Below, one piece after another: positions 6,153-13,966 of a stretch of DNA of 25,072 nt (position 1 is its first letter; each line of letters starts with the position of its first letter). The notes beneath the pieces were generated by a model. It was not told the origin of the DNA. It did no database searches and was given only the letters and a program-made list of their open reading frames with translations. Source of the stretch: a virus; IMG/VR virus record IMGVR_UViG_3300030389_000640, positions 1 to 25,072 of that record, one strand, 5' to 3'. The position numbers and the translations under genes were made by a program.

Positions 6153-7628
6153 ATGGAAGATATAAGTGAATTTGCTGAATATTTAACAAATGAGGAGCTT
6201 CAAAAAATAGCTCCGATGATTGATAGGTTAACTTTATTAGAGAATCGAAAGAAAAGAGAAGATAATTTTTTAGAGTTCGTAAAGTTTGTTTGGCCGCAGT
6301 TTATTCAAGGGAATCATCATAAAATTTACGCACAAAAACTTCAAGACGTTGCAGATGGTAAGATTAATCGTCTTATTATTAATATGCCTCCAAGACATAC
6401 GAAGTCTGAATTTGCGTCTTATTTATTTCCCGCATGGCTTATGGGTAAAAACCCCAATAAAAAAATTATTCAAGCTACTCACACGGCAGAATTGGCTGTT
6501 GGGTTTGGTCGAAAGGTTAAAAACCTTATTGATGATGAGCAATTCCGTGATGTTTTTCCTCATGTTAAACTCGCAACTGATGCGAAAGCGTCTGGTAGAT
6601 GGTCTACTTCAAGTGGTGGGGAGTATTATGCAGTGGGTGTTGGTGGTGCTCTTGCTGGGCGTGGTGCTGATTTGTGTATTATTGATGACCCTGTTTCCGA
6701 ACAGGACGCATTAAGTCCAACAGCATTAGATAATATTTATGAATGGTACACTTCTGGACCTCGACAGCGTTTACAACCTGGTGGTGCATTAATTATTGTT
6801 ATGACACGTTGGAGTATTCGTGATCTAACGGCAAAAGTTTTACACAAACAAAGCGAAGTTGGAGCTGATAAGTGGGAAGTTGTAGAGTTTCCAGCCGTTA
6901 TGCCTTCTGGTAATCCATTATGGGGTGAATTTTGGAGTTTAGAAGAATTAGATAGTGTTAAAGCTTCTATTCCTATTTCTAAATGGAACGCTCAGTATAT
7001 GCAAAACCCTACAGCAGAAGAGGGAGCAATTATTAAACGTGAATGGTGGAATATGTGGGAACATGATGATCCACCTCATTGTAGTTATGTCATTCAAAGT
7101 TATGATACTGCATTTAGCAAATCAGATCGAGCTGACTATAGTGCGATTACAACATGGGGTGTTTTTTCACCAGTTGAGGGTGAAGCTGAAGCGATTATTT
7201 TACTTGATTCTATTCGAGGTCGTTGGGATTTTCCAGAATTAAAGGAAAAAGCATATGAATTAAATGAGCAATATGATCCAGATATGATCTTGATTGAACA
7301 GAAGGCAAGTGGTATGCCTTTAACACAGGAGCTAAGAAGGATGGGTATTCCTGTTACACCTTTTACACCGAGTAGAGGTGCTGACAAATACACTCGTATG
7401 AACGCTTGTGCTCCTATATTTGAGAGTGGTATGGTTTGGCGACCAGATACTAATTTTGCTGATGAAGTTGTGGAAGAGTGTGCTTCATTTCCTAACGGAG
7501 AACACGATGACTTAGCTGATAGTATGACCCAAGCGATACTAAGATTTAGACAGGGAGGTTTCTTGATAACACCATCAGATTATGACGATGATTATCAATG
7601 GAAGTCTAGAAAAAAGGAGTATTATTAG
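6153..7628 (+). CDS. terL: Terminase large subunit (TerL)
   Basis: A 491-residue packaging motor that translocates DNA into the prohead and cuts it. The N-terminal ATPase shows a Walker A-like MPPRHTKS (78-85), Walker B with catalytic acid LCIIDDP (174-180) and the coupling motif VMTRWS (216-221). The C-terminal RNase H-like nuclease has its acidic residues in SYDTAFS (Asp318), LIEQKASG (Glu382) and HDDLADS (Asp452/453). The length and motif order are complete, so it should be functional. The ATG lies one base after the upstream stop, suggesting translational coupling. The portal gene follows three genes later. The style is close to the terminases of marine podoviruses and alphaproteobacterial prophages. 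Confidence 0.97.
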   Translation: MEDISEFAEYLTNEELQKIAPMIDRLTLLENRKKREDNFLEFVKFVWPQFIQGNHHKIYAQKLQDVADGKINRLIINMPPRHTKSEFASYLFPAWLMGKNPNKKIIQATHTAELAVGFGRKVKNLIDDEQFRDVFPHVKLATDAKASGRWSTSSGGEYYAVGVGGALAGRGADLCIIDDPVSEQDALSPTALDNIYEWYTSGPRQRLQPGGALIIVMTRWSIRDLTAKVLHKQSEVGADKWEVVEFPAVMPSGNPLWGEFWSLEELDSVKASIPISKWNAQYMQNPTAEEGAIIKREWWNMWEHDDPPHCSYVIQSYDTAFSKSDRADYSAITTWGVFSPVEGEAEAIILLDSIRGRWDFPELKEKAYELNEQYDPDMILIEQKASGMPLTQELRRMGIPVTPFTPSRGADKYTRMNACAPIFESGMVWRPDTNFADEVVEECASFPNGEHDDLADSMTQAILRFRQGGFLITPSDYDDDYQWKSRKKEYY

Positions 7629-7632
7629 AGAG

Positions 7633-8310
7633 ATGTCTTATTTAATTAGCGATATACCTCATTTTAAATGTTGGGTTAGAAAAGAATTTACTTGTAATCA
7701 TTTAGATTATCATGGAGAATACCTCCATGCGTTAGCCATAGCTGTAAATACAATACCTGATCGTTCTTTAAGTTTTCAAGTTGTGTTTACAGGGTGCGAA
7801 CCAGATGGAGAACCAGAGGATACTGTTCATGGTGGAGCAATGTGGGCGAGGATGCCGATAAGTGCTTTAGTTGCAGATATCCCATTAGAGGAGTGGCCGC
7901 AAAGAATGGAAACACATTTAGTACAACCTTGGGATTGTAGTTCTCACAATCACTCAGTTATTGTCATGGAGAGGGTAAGCTCAAGTCCTTGGATTTGCAA
8001 GATAGACGGAGAGTTTTACGAGGGCAAATATTTATTTACTGTAGATTACACAGAAAGTCATATCGCAGACGATCCTGCACAACACAAGCAGAGTCATGTA
8101 ATACAACTGACAGATGCAGGAGAGTGGACAGGCAACATTGTTGCTCTGCCAAATAATAGAGTTAGGGCAACAAGTCCTGCTTTATGGGTAACAGGTGAGG
8201 GTGCTCCAGACTTTAAGCCAAGTCAACATCTTCATGCTGCCGAATCAGACAGTAGTTATCTAGACCCAGAAATTACTTTTAACAATCTATACGCTCAAGA
8301 GGAGGATTAA
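7633..8310 (+). CDS. Conserved-looking hypothetical protein between terminase and portal
   Basis: A 225-residue protein. The start at 7633 is 4 bases after the TerL stop; an in-frame ATG at 7582 would lie inside TerL. The product is rich in aromatic, His and Cys residues (FKCWVRKEFTCNHLDYHGEY near 9-28), with an acidic C-terminus. There is no membrane segment or signal peptide. A compact beta-rich fold is likely (VVFTGCEPDGEPEDTVHGG, then VDYTESHIADDP). It is embedded in the packaging block, so a head, packaging or virion role is likely. I do not recognise a named family. The several Cys/His residues are not arranged as a classical zinc finger. Confidence 0.75.
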   Translation: MSYLISDIPHFKCWVRKEFTCNHLDYHGEYLHALAIAVNTIPDRSLSFQVVFTGCEPDGEPEDTVHGGAMWARMPISALVADIPLEEWPQRMETHLVQPWDCSSHNHSVIVMERVSSSPWICKIDGEFYEGKYLFTVDYTESHIADDPAQHKQSHVIQLTDAGEWTGNIVALPNNRVRATSPALWVTGEGAPDFKPSQHLHAAESDSSYLDPEITFNNLYAQEED

Positions 8311-8312
8311 TC

Positions 8313-8759
8313 ATGGCAAAAACAACTAAAAAAGGATTAACAGCTGCACAAAAAAAGCTACCTAAAAAATTACAAGAAGCGATTTTAAAAAAACAAGGCA
8401 CAAAAGGCATGAAAAATGGTGGTAAAGTGACTACTAAAGGTATGCGTAATGGTGGTCGTGTAAAAGCTAAAGGTATGAAGAATGGTGGTAAAGTTGGCAC
8501 TAAGGGCATGAAAAATGGTGGTAGAGTTGGCACTAAAGGAATGAAAAATGGTGGCAAGGTTACAACCAAAGGCATGAAAAATGGTGGTAAAGTAAGAAAA
8601 ATGAGTAAAGGTGGTGCTACTGGAGGAGTTCGTAAGATGAGCAAAGGTGGTGCTATGGGAGGTAAAGTCAAAAGGATGAGTAAAGGTGGTGCTATGGGTG
8701 GTAAATCTAGAGGTGGTAGAGCTGCTTTAAGAGGCACTAAGTTTACTGGTGTAAAATGA
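8313..8759 (+). CDS. Lys/Gly repeat protein with NGGKV units
   Basis: A 148-residue, extremely basic protein. After a Lys-rich N-terminus it has six 11-residue units of the form KGMKNGGKVTT (residues 31-94) and then three units of RKMSKGGAMGG type (95-131), ending in a Gly/Arg/Lys tail. No hydrophobic core is apparent, so it is probably disordered until bound. The charge suggests contact with DNA or RNA, perhaps as an internal or packaged protein, and its place between terminase and portal fits. The NGGxV unit recurs singly in two other proteins of this window. It starts 2 bases after the upstream stop and overlaps the next gene by ATGA. Confidence 0.8.
   Translation: MAKTTKKGLTAAQKKLPKKLQEAILKKQGTKGMKNGGKVTTKGMRNGGRVKAKGMKNGGKVGTKGMKNGGRVGTKGMKNGGKVTTKGMKNGGKVRKMSKGGATGGVRKMSKGGAMGGKVKRMSKGGAMGGKSRGGRAALRGTKFTGVK
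8403..8594 (+). repeat. Six 33-bp tandem coding repeats
   Basis: Six in-frame 33-bp units encode the KGM[KR]NGG[KR]V segments; the last is truncated. The units differ at silent positions, so they are old enough to have diverged. A second, three-unit repeat (RKMSKGGA) continues to about 8705. Confidence 0.9.
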
Positions 8760-8959
8760 TGAGAAAGAATGTTGGAACAGGTGGCTTAGGTGATGAACCC
8801 ACCTCTCTAGACTCATCACCTACTTTGTCCACACAGCCATCTGTTTCAACGCCTAGTGATGAATATCTCATGGCGTTGAATAAAGTTAGTAAAGCAAAAA
8901 GTCCAAGAGCTAAATTACATTATATGCAACAAGCAGAAATGATTAGAATGAAGGGATAA
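8756..8959 (+). CDS. Small protein sharing an N-terminal motif with the portal
   Basis: A 67-residue protein starting in an ATGA overlap with the repeat-protein gene. The N-terminus (RKNVGTGGLGDEP) matches the N-terminus of the portal protein encoded next (EKDLGSGGLPEDI). The middle is Ser/Thr/Pro-rich and the C-terminus is an amphipathic helix (SPRAKLHYMQQAEMIRMK). It may be a small portal-associated or head protein; no named family is recognised. Confidence 0.72.
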   Translation: MMRKNVGTGGLGDEPTSLDSSPTLSTQPSVSTPSDEYLMALNKVSKAKSPRAKLHYMQQAEMIRMKG

Positions 8960-8962
8960 ATT

Positions 8963-11413
8963 GTGGCTATTGAAAAAGATCTGGGTTCTGGTGGTTTGCC
9001 AGAAGATATTAACTTACCATCACCAGAATTAGAACAAGCTGAAATTGATGTTATTGAATTTAATAAAAAACCTAACATAACAGAATTTGATGACGGAAGT
9101 GCGATTGTTGGTGAATTTACTGAAGAAACAGAGGTACAAGTTGAAATACCCTTTGATGGTAACTTAGCTCAAGTTATTGATGAAGCTGAATTAGGTCGTA
9201 TTTCTAATGATCTAACTGGTAGTGTTCAAGATGATATGTCGTCTAGAGAAGAGTGGGAGGGCACATATAAAAAAGGTTTAGAACTTTTAGGAATGAAATA
9301 CGAAGAAAGATCACAACCTTTTGAAGGTGCAACAGGTGTAATTCATCCTTTATTAGGTGAAGCTGTTACACAATTTCAAGCACAAGCGTATAGAGAGATG
9401 TTACCTGCAAGTGGTCCAGTTAGAACACAAGTAATTGGTGAAAATAATTCTGAAACAACACAACAAGCAGAACGTGTAAAGAATTATATGAATTATCAAA
9501 TAACACATGAAATGGAGGAATACGATCCAGAATTAGATCAGATGTTGTTTTATTTGCCAGTTGTAGGCTCTACGTTTAAAAAAGTTTATTTTGATCCTAT
9601 TTTGCAAAGAGCTGTTAGTAAGTTTATTCATGCAGAAGATTTGGTTGTTCCGTATACAGCAACTGATTTACTTACTTCACCAAGAATTACACATATCATT
9701 AAAATGGATTCTAATGAGGTAAGAAAGTTACAACTTGCTGGTTTTTACAAAAATATTGATCTTCCTTCTTCTGGATATGGAGATGCAGAATATAGCCAAG
9801 TTGAAGAAACTATTAATGAAATTGAGGGTGTTTATCCAACAAAAGGATCTGAAGAGCTTACAATTTATGAAATACATACAGATTTAGATATTGAAGGCTA
9901 TGAGGACATGGGTGAAGATGGAGAACCCTCTGGTTTAAAACTTCCTTATGTAGTTACGATTTTAGAAGAAAATGGTGAAATATTAGCAATTCGTAGAAAT
10001 TACGAAGAGCAAGATATGTTTCGAAAGAAAAAACCATATTTTGTTCATTATAAATTTATGCCTGGTTTAGGCTTTTATGGTTTAGGTCTAACACATATGA
10101 TAGGTGGTTTGGCTCAAGCATCAACATCTATTCTTAGACAACTCATTGATTCTGGTACACTATCTAATTTACCTGCTGGTTTTAAAGCCAGAGGTGCAAG
10201 AATTAGGGATGAAGACACAGCATTACAGCCTGGTGAATTTAGAGATATTGATGTTGCAGGTGGCGATATAAGAACATCTTTGATGTCCTTACCATTTAAA
10301 GAACCATCTGGAACATTGTATAATTTATTAGGAACTCTTGTCGATGCTGGTAGAAGATTTGCTTCTATGGCAGATATGAAAATAGGTGAAATGGGTGGCG
10401 AAACACCAGTTGGCACAACGATGGCAATTATGGAACGTGGTACAAAAGTTATGTCTGCAATTCATAAAAGACTTCATTATTCACAAAAGACAGAGTTTAA
10501 ATTACTTGCAAACATTTTTGCACAAAATCCAAGTCCTTATCCTTATAATTTAGGAAACGTAAATCCAGCGATTAAAGTACAAGACTTTGATGCAAGGATA
10601 GATATTCTACCAGTAAGTGATCCAAACATATTCTCTATGTCACAAAGAGTTACACTTGCTCAAACAGAACTTCAGTTGGTTCAATCAAATCCACAAATTC
10701 ATGGTGGTCCTCAAGGTTTATATAAAGCATACAGAAATATGTATGAAGCTTTAGGTGTTTCTAATATTGATGCTATTCTACCTCCACCTACAGAGCCACA
10801 GCCTACTAATCCAGCAAAAGAAAATCAAAATGCGATGATGGGTCAATCTTTACAAGCATTTATTGGTCAAGATCATCAAGCACATATTCAATCTCATTTA
10901 GCTGTTTTAGCAACACCAACTGTTCAAACGAGTATGCCAGTAGCAGCTGTTCTTCAAGGACACATACAAGAACATATTGGTATGTTAGCAGAGCAAAAAG
11001 CATCAGAAGAAGTGCTCTCACAAATACCTCCAGAACAACAAATGATGTTGCAACAAGATCCAAATATGCAACAACAAATACAAATACAAATACAAAATTT
11101 AGCTGCACAATTAATTTCTGAAATGATTGAGCAATATGCAGAAGCAGTGACACCATCACAACCACAACAAGATCCTCTTGTTTCAATTAGACAACAAGAA
11201 TTAGCGTTAAAAGGTGCTGACATTCAACGTAAGAAAGAAGAGTTTGATAAAAAGCTTGAATTAGATCAACAAGAGGCTATGAATGATACCATGACAGCAC
11301 AACAAAGAGTTGATATAGCTCAACAAGCATTGAATGATAAAACTCGCATAGCAGAGGAGCGTATTCAAACACAGAGGGATATTGCAACACTTAATTTTAA
11401 TAAGAGGAATTAA
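8963..11413 (+). CDS. Portal protein
   Basis: An 816-residue portal, the dodecameric ring through which DNA enters and leaves the head. The start is GTG at 8963, directly after the upstream gene; no better ATG lies nearby and the N-terminal motif (KDLGSGGL) is mirrored in the preceding protein. The central region has portal-like segments (HPLLGEAVTQFQAQAYREMLP, split here at about residues 127-147; then FVHYKFMPGLGFYGLGLTHM; and a long helix region with LIDSGTLSNLPAG). The C-terminal 200 residues are Gln-rich and helical, with a coiled-coil end (QQRVDIAQQALNDKTRIAEE), like the barrel extension of P22-type portals. The length fits the large portals of podoviruses. The assignment rests on these features plus position after TerL. 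Confidence 0.88.
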   Translation: MAIEKDLGSGGLPEDINLPSPELEQAEIDVIEFNKKPNITEFDDGSAIVGEFTEETEVQVEIPFDGNLAQVIDEAELGRISNDLTGSVQDDMSSREEWEGTYKKGLELLGMKYEERSQPFEGATGVIHPLLGEAVTQFQAQAYREMLPASGPVRTQVIGENNSETTQQAERVKNYMNYQITHEMEEYDPELDQMLFYLPVVGSTFKKVYFDPILQRAVSKFIHAEDLVVPYTATDLLTSPRITHIIKMDSNEVRKLQLAGFYKNIDLPSSGYGDAEYSQVEETINEIEGVYPTKGSEELTIYEIHTDLDIEGYEDMGEDGEPSGLKLPYVVTILEENGEILAIRRNYEEQDMFRKKKPYFVHYKFMPGLGFYGLGLTHMIGGLAQASTSILRQLIDSGTLSNLPAGFKARGARIRDEDTALQPGEFRDIDVAGGDIRTSLMSLPFKEPSGTLYNLLGTLVDAGRRFASMADMKIGEMGGETPVGTTMAIMERGTKVMSAIHKRLHYSQKTEFKLLANIFAQNPSPYPYNLGNVNPAIKVQDFDARIDILPVSDPNIFSMSQRVTLAQTELQLVQSNPQIHGGPQGLYKAYRNMYEALGVSNIDAILPPPTEPQPTNPAKENQNAMMGQSLQAFIGQDHQAHIQSHLAVLATPTVQTSMPVAAVLQGHIQEHIGMLAEQKASEEVLSQIPPEQQMMLQQDPNMQQQIQIQIQNLAAQLISEMIEQYAEAVTPSQPQQDPLVSIRQQELALKGADIQRKKEEFDKKLELDQQEAMNDTMTAQQRVDIAQQALNDKTRIAEERIQTQRDIATLNFNKRN

Positions 11414-11415
11414 TC

Positions 11416-11703
11416 ATGTCATCAGTTAATCAAGAATTTGCACGAAGAGTAAAAGAAGAAAAAGTTTTGCGTAGGAAAAAACTTGAAGGATTAAGTGAAA
11501 AACCTACTGTTAAAACTAAGGAGAGGCTTGTAAGTAAAGAGGAAGTTGTTTTAGTAAGAGCTAGAAATGAAGATGGAAAGTTTATAAAAGATGATCCAAC
11601 AACAGAAAAAAATGAAGCTTGGGTTGAAAAGCCAAAGCCAAAAGTTAAAAAAGCCAAACCAAAAACCACTAAGAAAAAAGTCGGTCGCCCTAAAAAAGTT
11701 TAG
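11416..11703 (+). CDS. Basic protein with AT-hook-like C-terminus
   Basis: A 95-residue Lys-rich protein. Residues 1-60 are charged and probably helical; residues about 71-95 are a Lys/Pro tail ending in KKKVGRPKKV, which contains the GRP core of an AT-hook flanked by basic residues. AT-hooks bind the minor groove of AT-rich DNA, which suits this genome. It may package with DNA or help condense it. It starts 2 bases after the portal stop. The AT-hook call is based on one short motif and is tentative. Confidence 0.65.
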   Translation: MSSVNQEFARRVKEEKVLRRKKLEGLSEKPTVKTKERLVSKEEVVLVRARNEDGKFIKDDPTTEKNEAWVEKPKPKVKKAKPKTTKKKVGRPKKV

Positions 11704-11744
11704 TAAAATAGCTAGACCACAAAAGTTCATGGGGGTTTTTTAAA

Positions 11745-12176
11745 ATGCCAGATCCTTTGACACTTGGGTTAGCAGCATTTGCTGCGATAAAGAAAGGCAT
11801 TGAGATAGGAAAAGACCTTTCTCAAATGTCCAAAGATTTTGGTCAACTCTATGATTTTATTGATCAACAAAAAGAAATAAAACAAAAAGGTAGCAAAAAC
11901 GATGTCTTAGCTAATTACATTGCTTATGAAAAAGCGATGGATATGGAAAGGGAGCTTACTCGTATTATTCAGCAAACAAGAGGAGCTTCAGGTCTTAGAA
12001 AATTTAAACAAATGCAACAACAAGCTAAAGAGCAAGAAAGAAAAAGTAGATATGCAGCGATGCAACGTGCAGAAAATATTAAACAAATATTAGGAATTAC
12101 TTTTGGTGCATTATTATTTATAGGAGCTTTGGCAGCATTAATATATTTCGCAGCTAAATATAGTGATAAGCTATGA
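11745..12176 (+). CDS. Single-span membrane protein with coiled coil
   Basis: A 143-residue protein. The N-terminus (LTLGLAAFAAIKKGIEIG) is amphipathic to weakly hydrophobic, residues about 30-112 form a highly charged helix or coiled coil, and residues about 115-137 (LGITFGALLFIGALAALIYF) are a clear membrane span followed by a short Lys-containing tail. It is likely anchored in the inner membrane with most of the chain on one side. It opens the membrane and lysis block and overlaps a tiny membrane ORF by ATGA. A lysis regulator, holin-like or ejection protein are possible. A GGGGG stretch serves as a poor ribosome binding site. Confidence 0.68.
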   Translation: MPDPLTLGLAAFAAIKKGIEIGKDLSQMSKDFGQLYDFIDQQKEIKQKGSKNDVLANYIAYEKAMDMERELTRIIQQTRGASGLRKFKQMQQQAKEQERKSRYAAMQRAENIKQILGITFGALLFIGALAALIYFAAKYSDKL

Positions 12177-12268
12177 TGAACGACACAAATATAATTTTAC
12201 TTGTTATAATAGCTATGGCGTGGTTAACTACACTATACATAGAGCCAAAGTGGTTGTTTGTAAAATGA
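12173..12268 (+). CDS. 31-residue single-span membrane peptide
   Basis: A short ORF (MMNDTNIILLVIIAMAWLTTLYIEPKW... 31 residues) begins in an ATGA overlap with the upstream membrane gene and ends in another ATGA overlap with the EF-hand gene. This chain of overlaps is typical of translational coupling and argues it is translated. Residues about 6-22 form one hydrophobic span. The size and context fit a lysis accessory or membrane microprotein; no family is recognised. Confidence 0.55.
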   Translation: MMNDTNIILLVIIAMAWLTTLYIEPKWLFVK

Positions 12269-12672
12269 TAGATAGTTTTCATGTTGATAGAAAAAAAAAT
12301 AGAATGAAGAAATTAGATCCTGATAGTGAATTTAATAAAGCAGATAAAAATGGTGATAATTTAATAACTCATCAAGAACTAGAGGATGAAATTCTACGCA
12401 AAAATGCTTCTTTAGACAGAGAAGAACGTAGAATACGCATGGAAAATGCTGATAAGAAAGAAGATCAACAACGATACATGGTTTGGTTTTCTATGCTTAC
12501 AGTAACAATTTTAATTATTGTCGTTCTTATTCCAGGTTTAATACCTGTTGAGCGACTTGATCATATTGGACCAATTCTTAGCACATTTTTAATTTCTAAC
12601 ATGGGTGTTATTGGAACATTCTTTGGTTTAAGTGCGTGGACAAAAAATAAAACGATGGAAAATGGCAAATGA
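12265..12672 (+). CDS. EF-hand protein with two membrane spans
   Basis: A 135-residue protein. ATG 12265, in an ATGA overlap with the micro-ORF, is preferred over the in-frame ATG at 12163, which would overlap two upstream genes and add a Cys/Tyr-rich segment with no family features. Residues 27-38 (DKNGDNLITHQE) are a complete canonical EF-hand calcium loop with Asp, Asn, Asp, Ile and the terminal Glu at the right spacing. A charged linker follows, then two hydrophobic spans (about 72-94 and 102-124). It is probably a membrane protein with a calcium-binding N-terminal domain. Its position in the lysis block makes a calcium-responsive holin or regulator attractive, but this is inference. Confidence 0.8.
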   Translation: MIDSFHVDRKKNRMKKLDPDSEFNKADKNGDNLITHQELEDEILRKNASLDREERRIRMENADKKEDQQRYMVWFSMLTVTILIIVVLIPGLIPVERLDHIGPILSTFLISNMGVIGTFFGLSAWTKNKTMENGK

Positions 12673-12684
12673 GAGGTGAATTAA

Positions 12685-13344
12685 ATGTCAAATATATATA
12701 TTCCAAAAAGCGAAGAGGAGATATTTGCTCCCTTTAGTCCAGTTGTGGGTTATCGTAAAATGTCGCCATCTTTCGTTGATAAGATGAACAGTTCTATGAA
12801 TGAAAAGATGGAAGACTGGTCACATAATTTAGTTGGAAAAGTTAAACAAGAATTAAAATTTACAGAAGAACTTAATAAACTTTGGGGTCGTGAATTGGGT
12901 GATTTTCTCATGCGTTATCAAAGTCATGCAGAACAATATTGTTCTATGGGTAGAACCAACATTAGACCAGATTTATATGAATATAGTGTTGAAGTTACGA
13001 GCGGTTGGTTTGTTAGACAGTTTGAGAATGAATATAATCCAATTCATGTGCATCTTGGAAGTTCACTATCTTGTGTTGGATATTTAAAATTACCAGAAGG
13101 AATTGAAAAAGAGTGGGAAGAAGATTACAAAGATCATCATCCATCACATGGACATATTCAATTTGTTCATGGTCAAGCTGCAAATCATACTGGATCTAAT
13201 TTTTTAGTAAAACCACAAGTTGGAGATTTTTTTGTTTTTCCTGCACACTTGCATCATTGTGTTTATCCATTTAAAACTAAAGGAGAGAGAAGATCATTTA
13301 GTGTAAATTTCACTATCGTTGCTAAACCAAAAGGAGAAAGTTAA
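12685..13344 (+). CDS. 2OG-Fe(II) oxygenase-like protein
   Basis: A 219-residue protein resembling the small 2-oxoglutarate/Fe(II) oxygenases common in marine phages (the PF13759 type). Visible features are NPIHVHLGSSLSCVGYLKLP (119-138), where His121/His123 would bind iron, then VGDFFVFPAHLHHCVYPF (179-196) with the distal His191, and ERRSFSVNF (201-209), whose Arg would hold 2-oxoglutarate. The usual HxD is HxH here, as in this subfamily. Such enzymes hydroxylate a protein, nucleic acid or small molecule; the substrate is unknown. A gap of 12 bases after the EF-hand gene holds GAGGTG as ribosome binding site. It is probably an auxiliary metabolic or virion-modifying enzyme. Confidence 0.78.
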   Translation: MSNIYIPKSEEEIFAPFSPVVGYRKMSPSFVDKMNSSMNEKMEDWSHNLVGKVKQELKFTEELNKLWGRELGDFLMRYQSHAEQYCSMGRTNIRPDLYEYSVEVTSGWFVRQFENEYNPIHVHLGSSLSCVGYLKLPEGIEKEWEEDYKDHHPSHGHIQFVHGQAANHTGSNFLVKPQVGDFFVFPAHLHHCVYPFKTKGERRSFSVNFTIVAKPKGES

Positions 13345-13514
13345 TGCCACACTACACGACAAAACTTACAAAAGTTATAAAAGGCTTAAAAAAAGCTTCT
13401 AAACTTCATGGCAAACAAGCAGAAACATTAACTGGTATTTTAAAAGATCAAAAAACGAGGTATAAAACTCATGTCAAAAAAAGATCCGAAAGTAGGAACA
13501 GGAAAAAAGCCTAA
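13344..13514 (+). CDS. 56-residue basic protein overlapping the next gene
   Basis: The ATG sits in a TAATG overlap with the oxygenase stop and has AAAGGAG (13330-13336) at good distance, so it is likely translated. The product is rich in Lys, helical (KLTKVIKGLKKASKLHGKQA) and has no Cys. Its last 44 bases overlap the start of the next gene in another frame. No family is recognised; nucleic-acid or membrane binding would fit its charge. Confidence 0.6.
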   Translation: MPHYTTKLTKVIKGLKKASKLHGKQAETLTGILKDQKTRYKTHVKKRSESRNRKKA

Positions 13515-13758
13515 AGGCTCAGGTCGTAGATTATACACTGACGAAAATCCAAAAGATACAGTGAGCATTAAATATGCAACTGTTAAGGATGCTAGAGATA
13601 CAGTAAAAAAAGTAAAAAATATTAATAAACCTTTTGCACGAAAAATACAAATCTTAACTGTTTTAGAACAAAGAGCTAAAGTATCTGGTAAAAATGAACA
13701 AGCAAGAATAGCGAAAAAAGCAAAAGATTCATTAAGAGCAAAAAGAAAGACAACATGA
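13471..13758 (+). CDS. Small basic protein with GTGKKPKGSGRRLYTDENP motif
   Basis: A 95-residue, very basic protein. The N-terminus (VGTGKKPKGSGRRLYTDENP, about 8-27) is a motif I recall from a small family of marine phage and large eukaryotic virus proteins, possibly DUF5872; that recollection is uncertain. The rest is helical (KDARDTVKKVKNINKPFARKI), with a Lys/Arg tail. It most likely binds nucleic acid or the virion interior. It overlaps the upstream 56-residue gene and ends in an ATGA overlap with the next. Confidence 0.7.
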   Translation: MSKKDPKVGTGKKPKGSGRRLYTDENPKDTVSIKYATVKDARDTVKKVKNINKPFARKIQILTVLEQRAKVSGKNEQARIAKKAKDSLRAKRKTT

Positions 13759-13955
13759 AAATATATTTATTGTTAATTAGTGTTTGGGGATATAATGGCA
13801 CATATTGGGAATATACTGGTAATCAATATGTAATGAAAGAGTCTTTTACATTTGAAGAGTGTCAAGCATTAATAAATGAGGATAATTGGAAAAGACATGA
13901 GAATAATGTATTTTATACAATGCAATTTGATTGTGTATTAGAAAATTCATATTGA
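13755..13955 (+). CDS. Small hypothetical protein with hydrophobic N-terminus
   Basis: A 66-residue protein starting in an ATGA overlap. The N-terminus (MKIYLLLISVWG) resembles a very short signal or anchor sequence. The remainder is aromatic-rich with two Cys (FEECQAL and FDCVL) that could form a disulfide outside the cytoplasm. The lysis context suggests an envelope role; spanin features such as a lipobox or a long coiled coil are absent. Confidence 0.6.
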   Translation: MKIYLLLISVWGYNGTYWEYTGNQYVMKESFTFEECQALINEDNWKRHENNVFYTMQFDCVLENSY

Positions 13956-13966
13956 GGGGTAATTAA

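Noticed and set aside
6286-7242. Plus-strand frames of 142 and 95 residues inside the terminase gene
   Set aside because: They are out-of-frame shadows of TerL with hydrophobic, biased composition and no ribosome binding sites.
8403-8594. 33-bp repeats as a CRISPR array
   Set aside because: There are no unique spacers; units are contiguous, in frame and coding.
8279-8737. Open minus-strand frame with Pro/Leu repeats
   Set aside because: It mirrors the KGMKNGGKV coding repeats on the opposite strand and overlaps good plus-strand genes.
11700-11750. GGGGGTTTTTTAAAA before the 11745 gene as a frameshift signal
   Set aside because: The upstream gene stops earlier at 11703 and no fused product makes sense; it is just a leader.
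12163-12264. Longer N-terminus of the EF-hand protein from ATG 12163
   Set aside because: It would overlap the upstream gene by 14 bases and the whole micro-ORF; ATG 12265 with an ATGA overlap is simpler.
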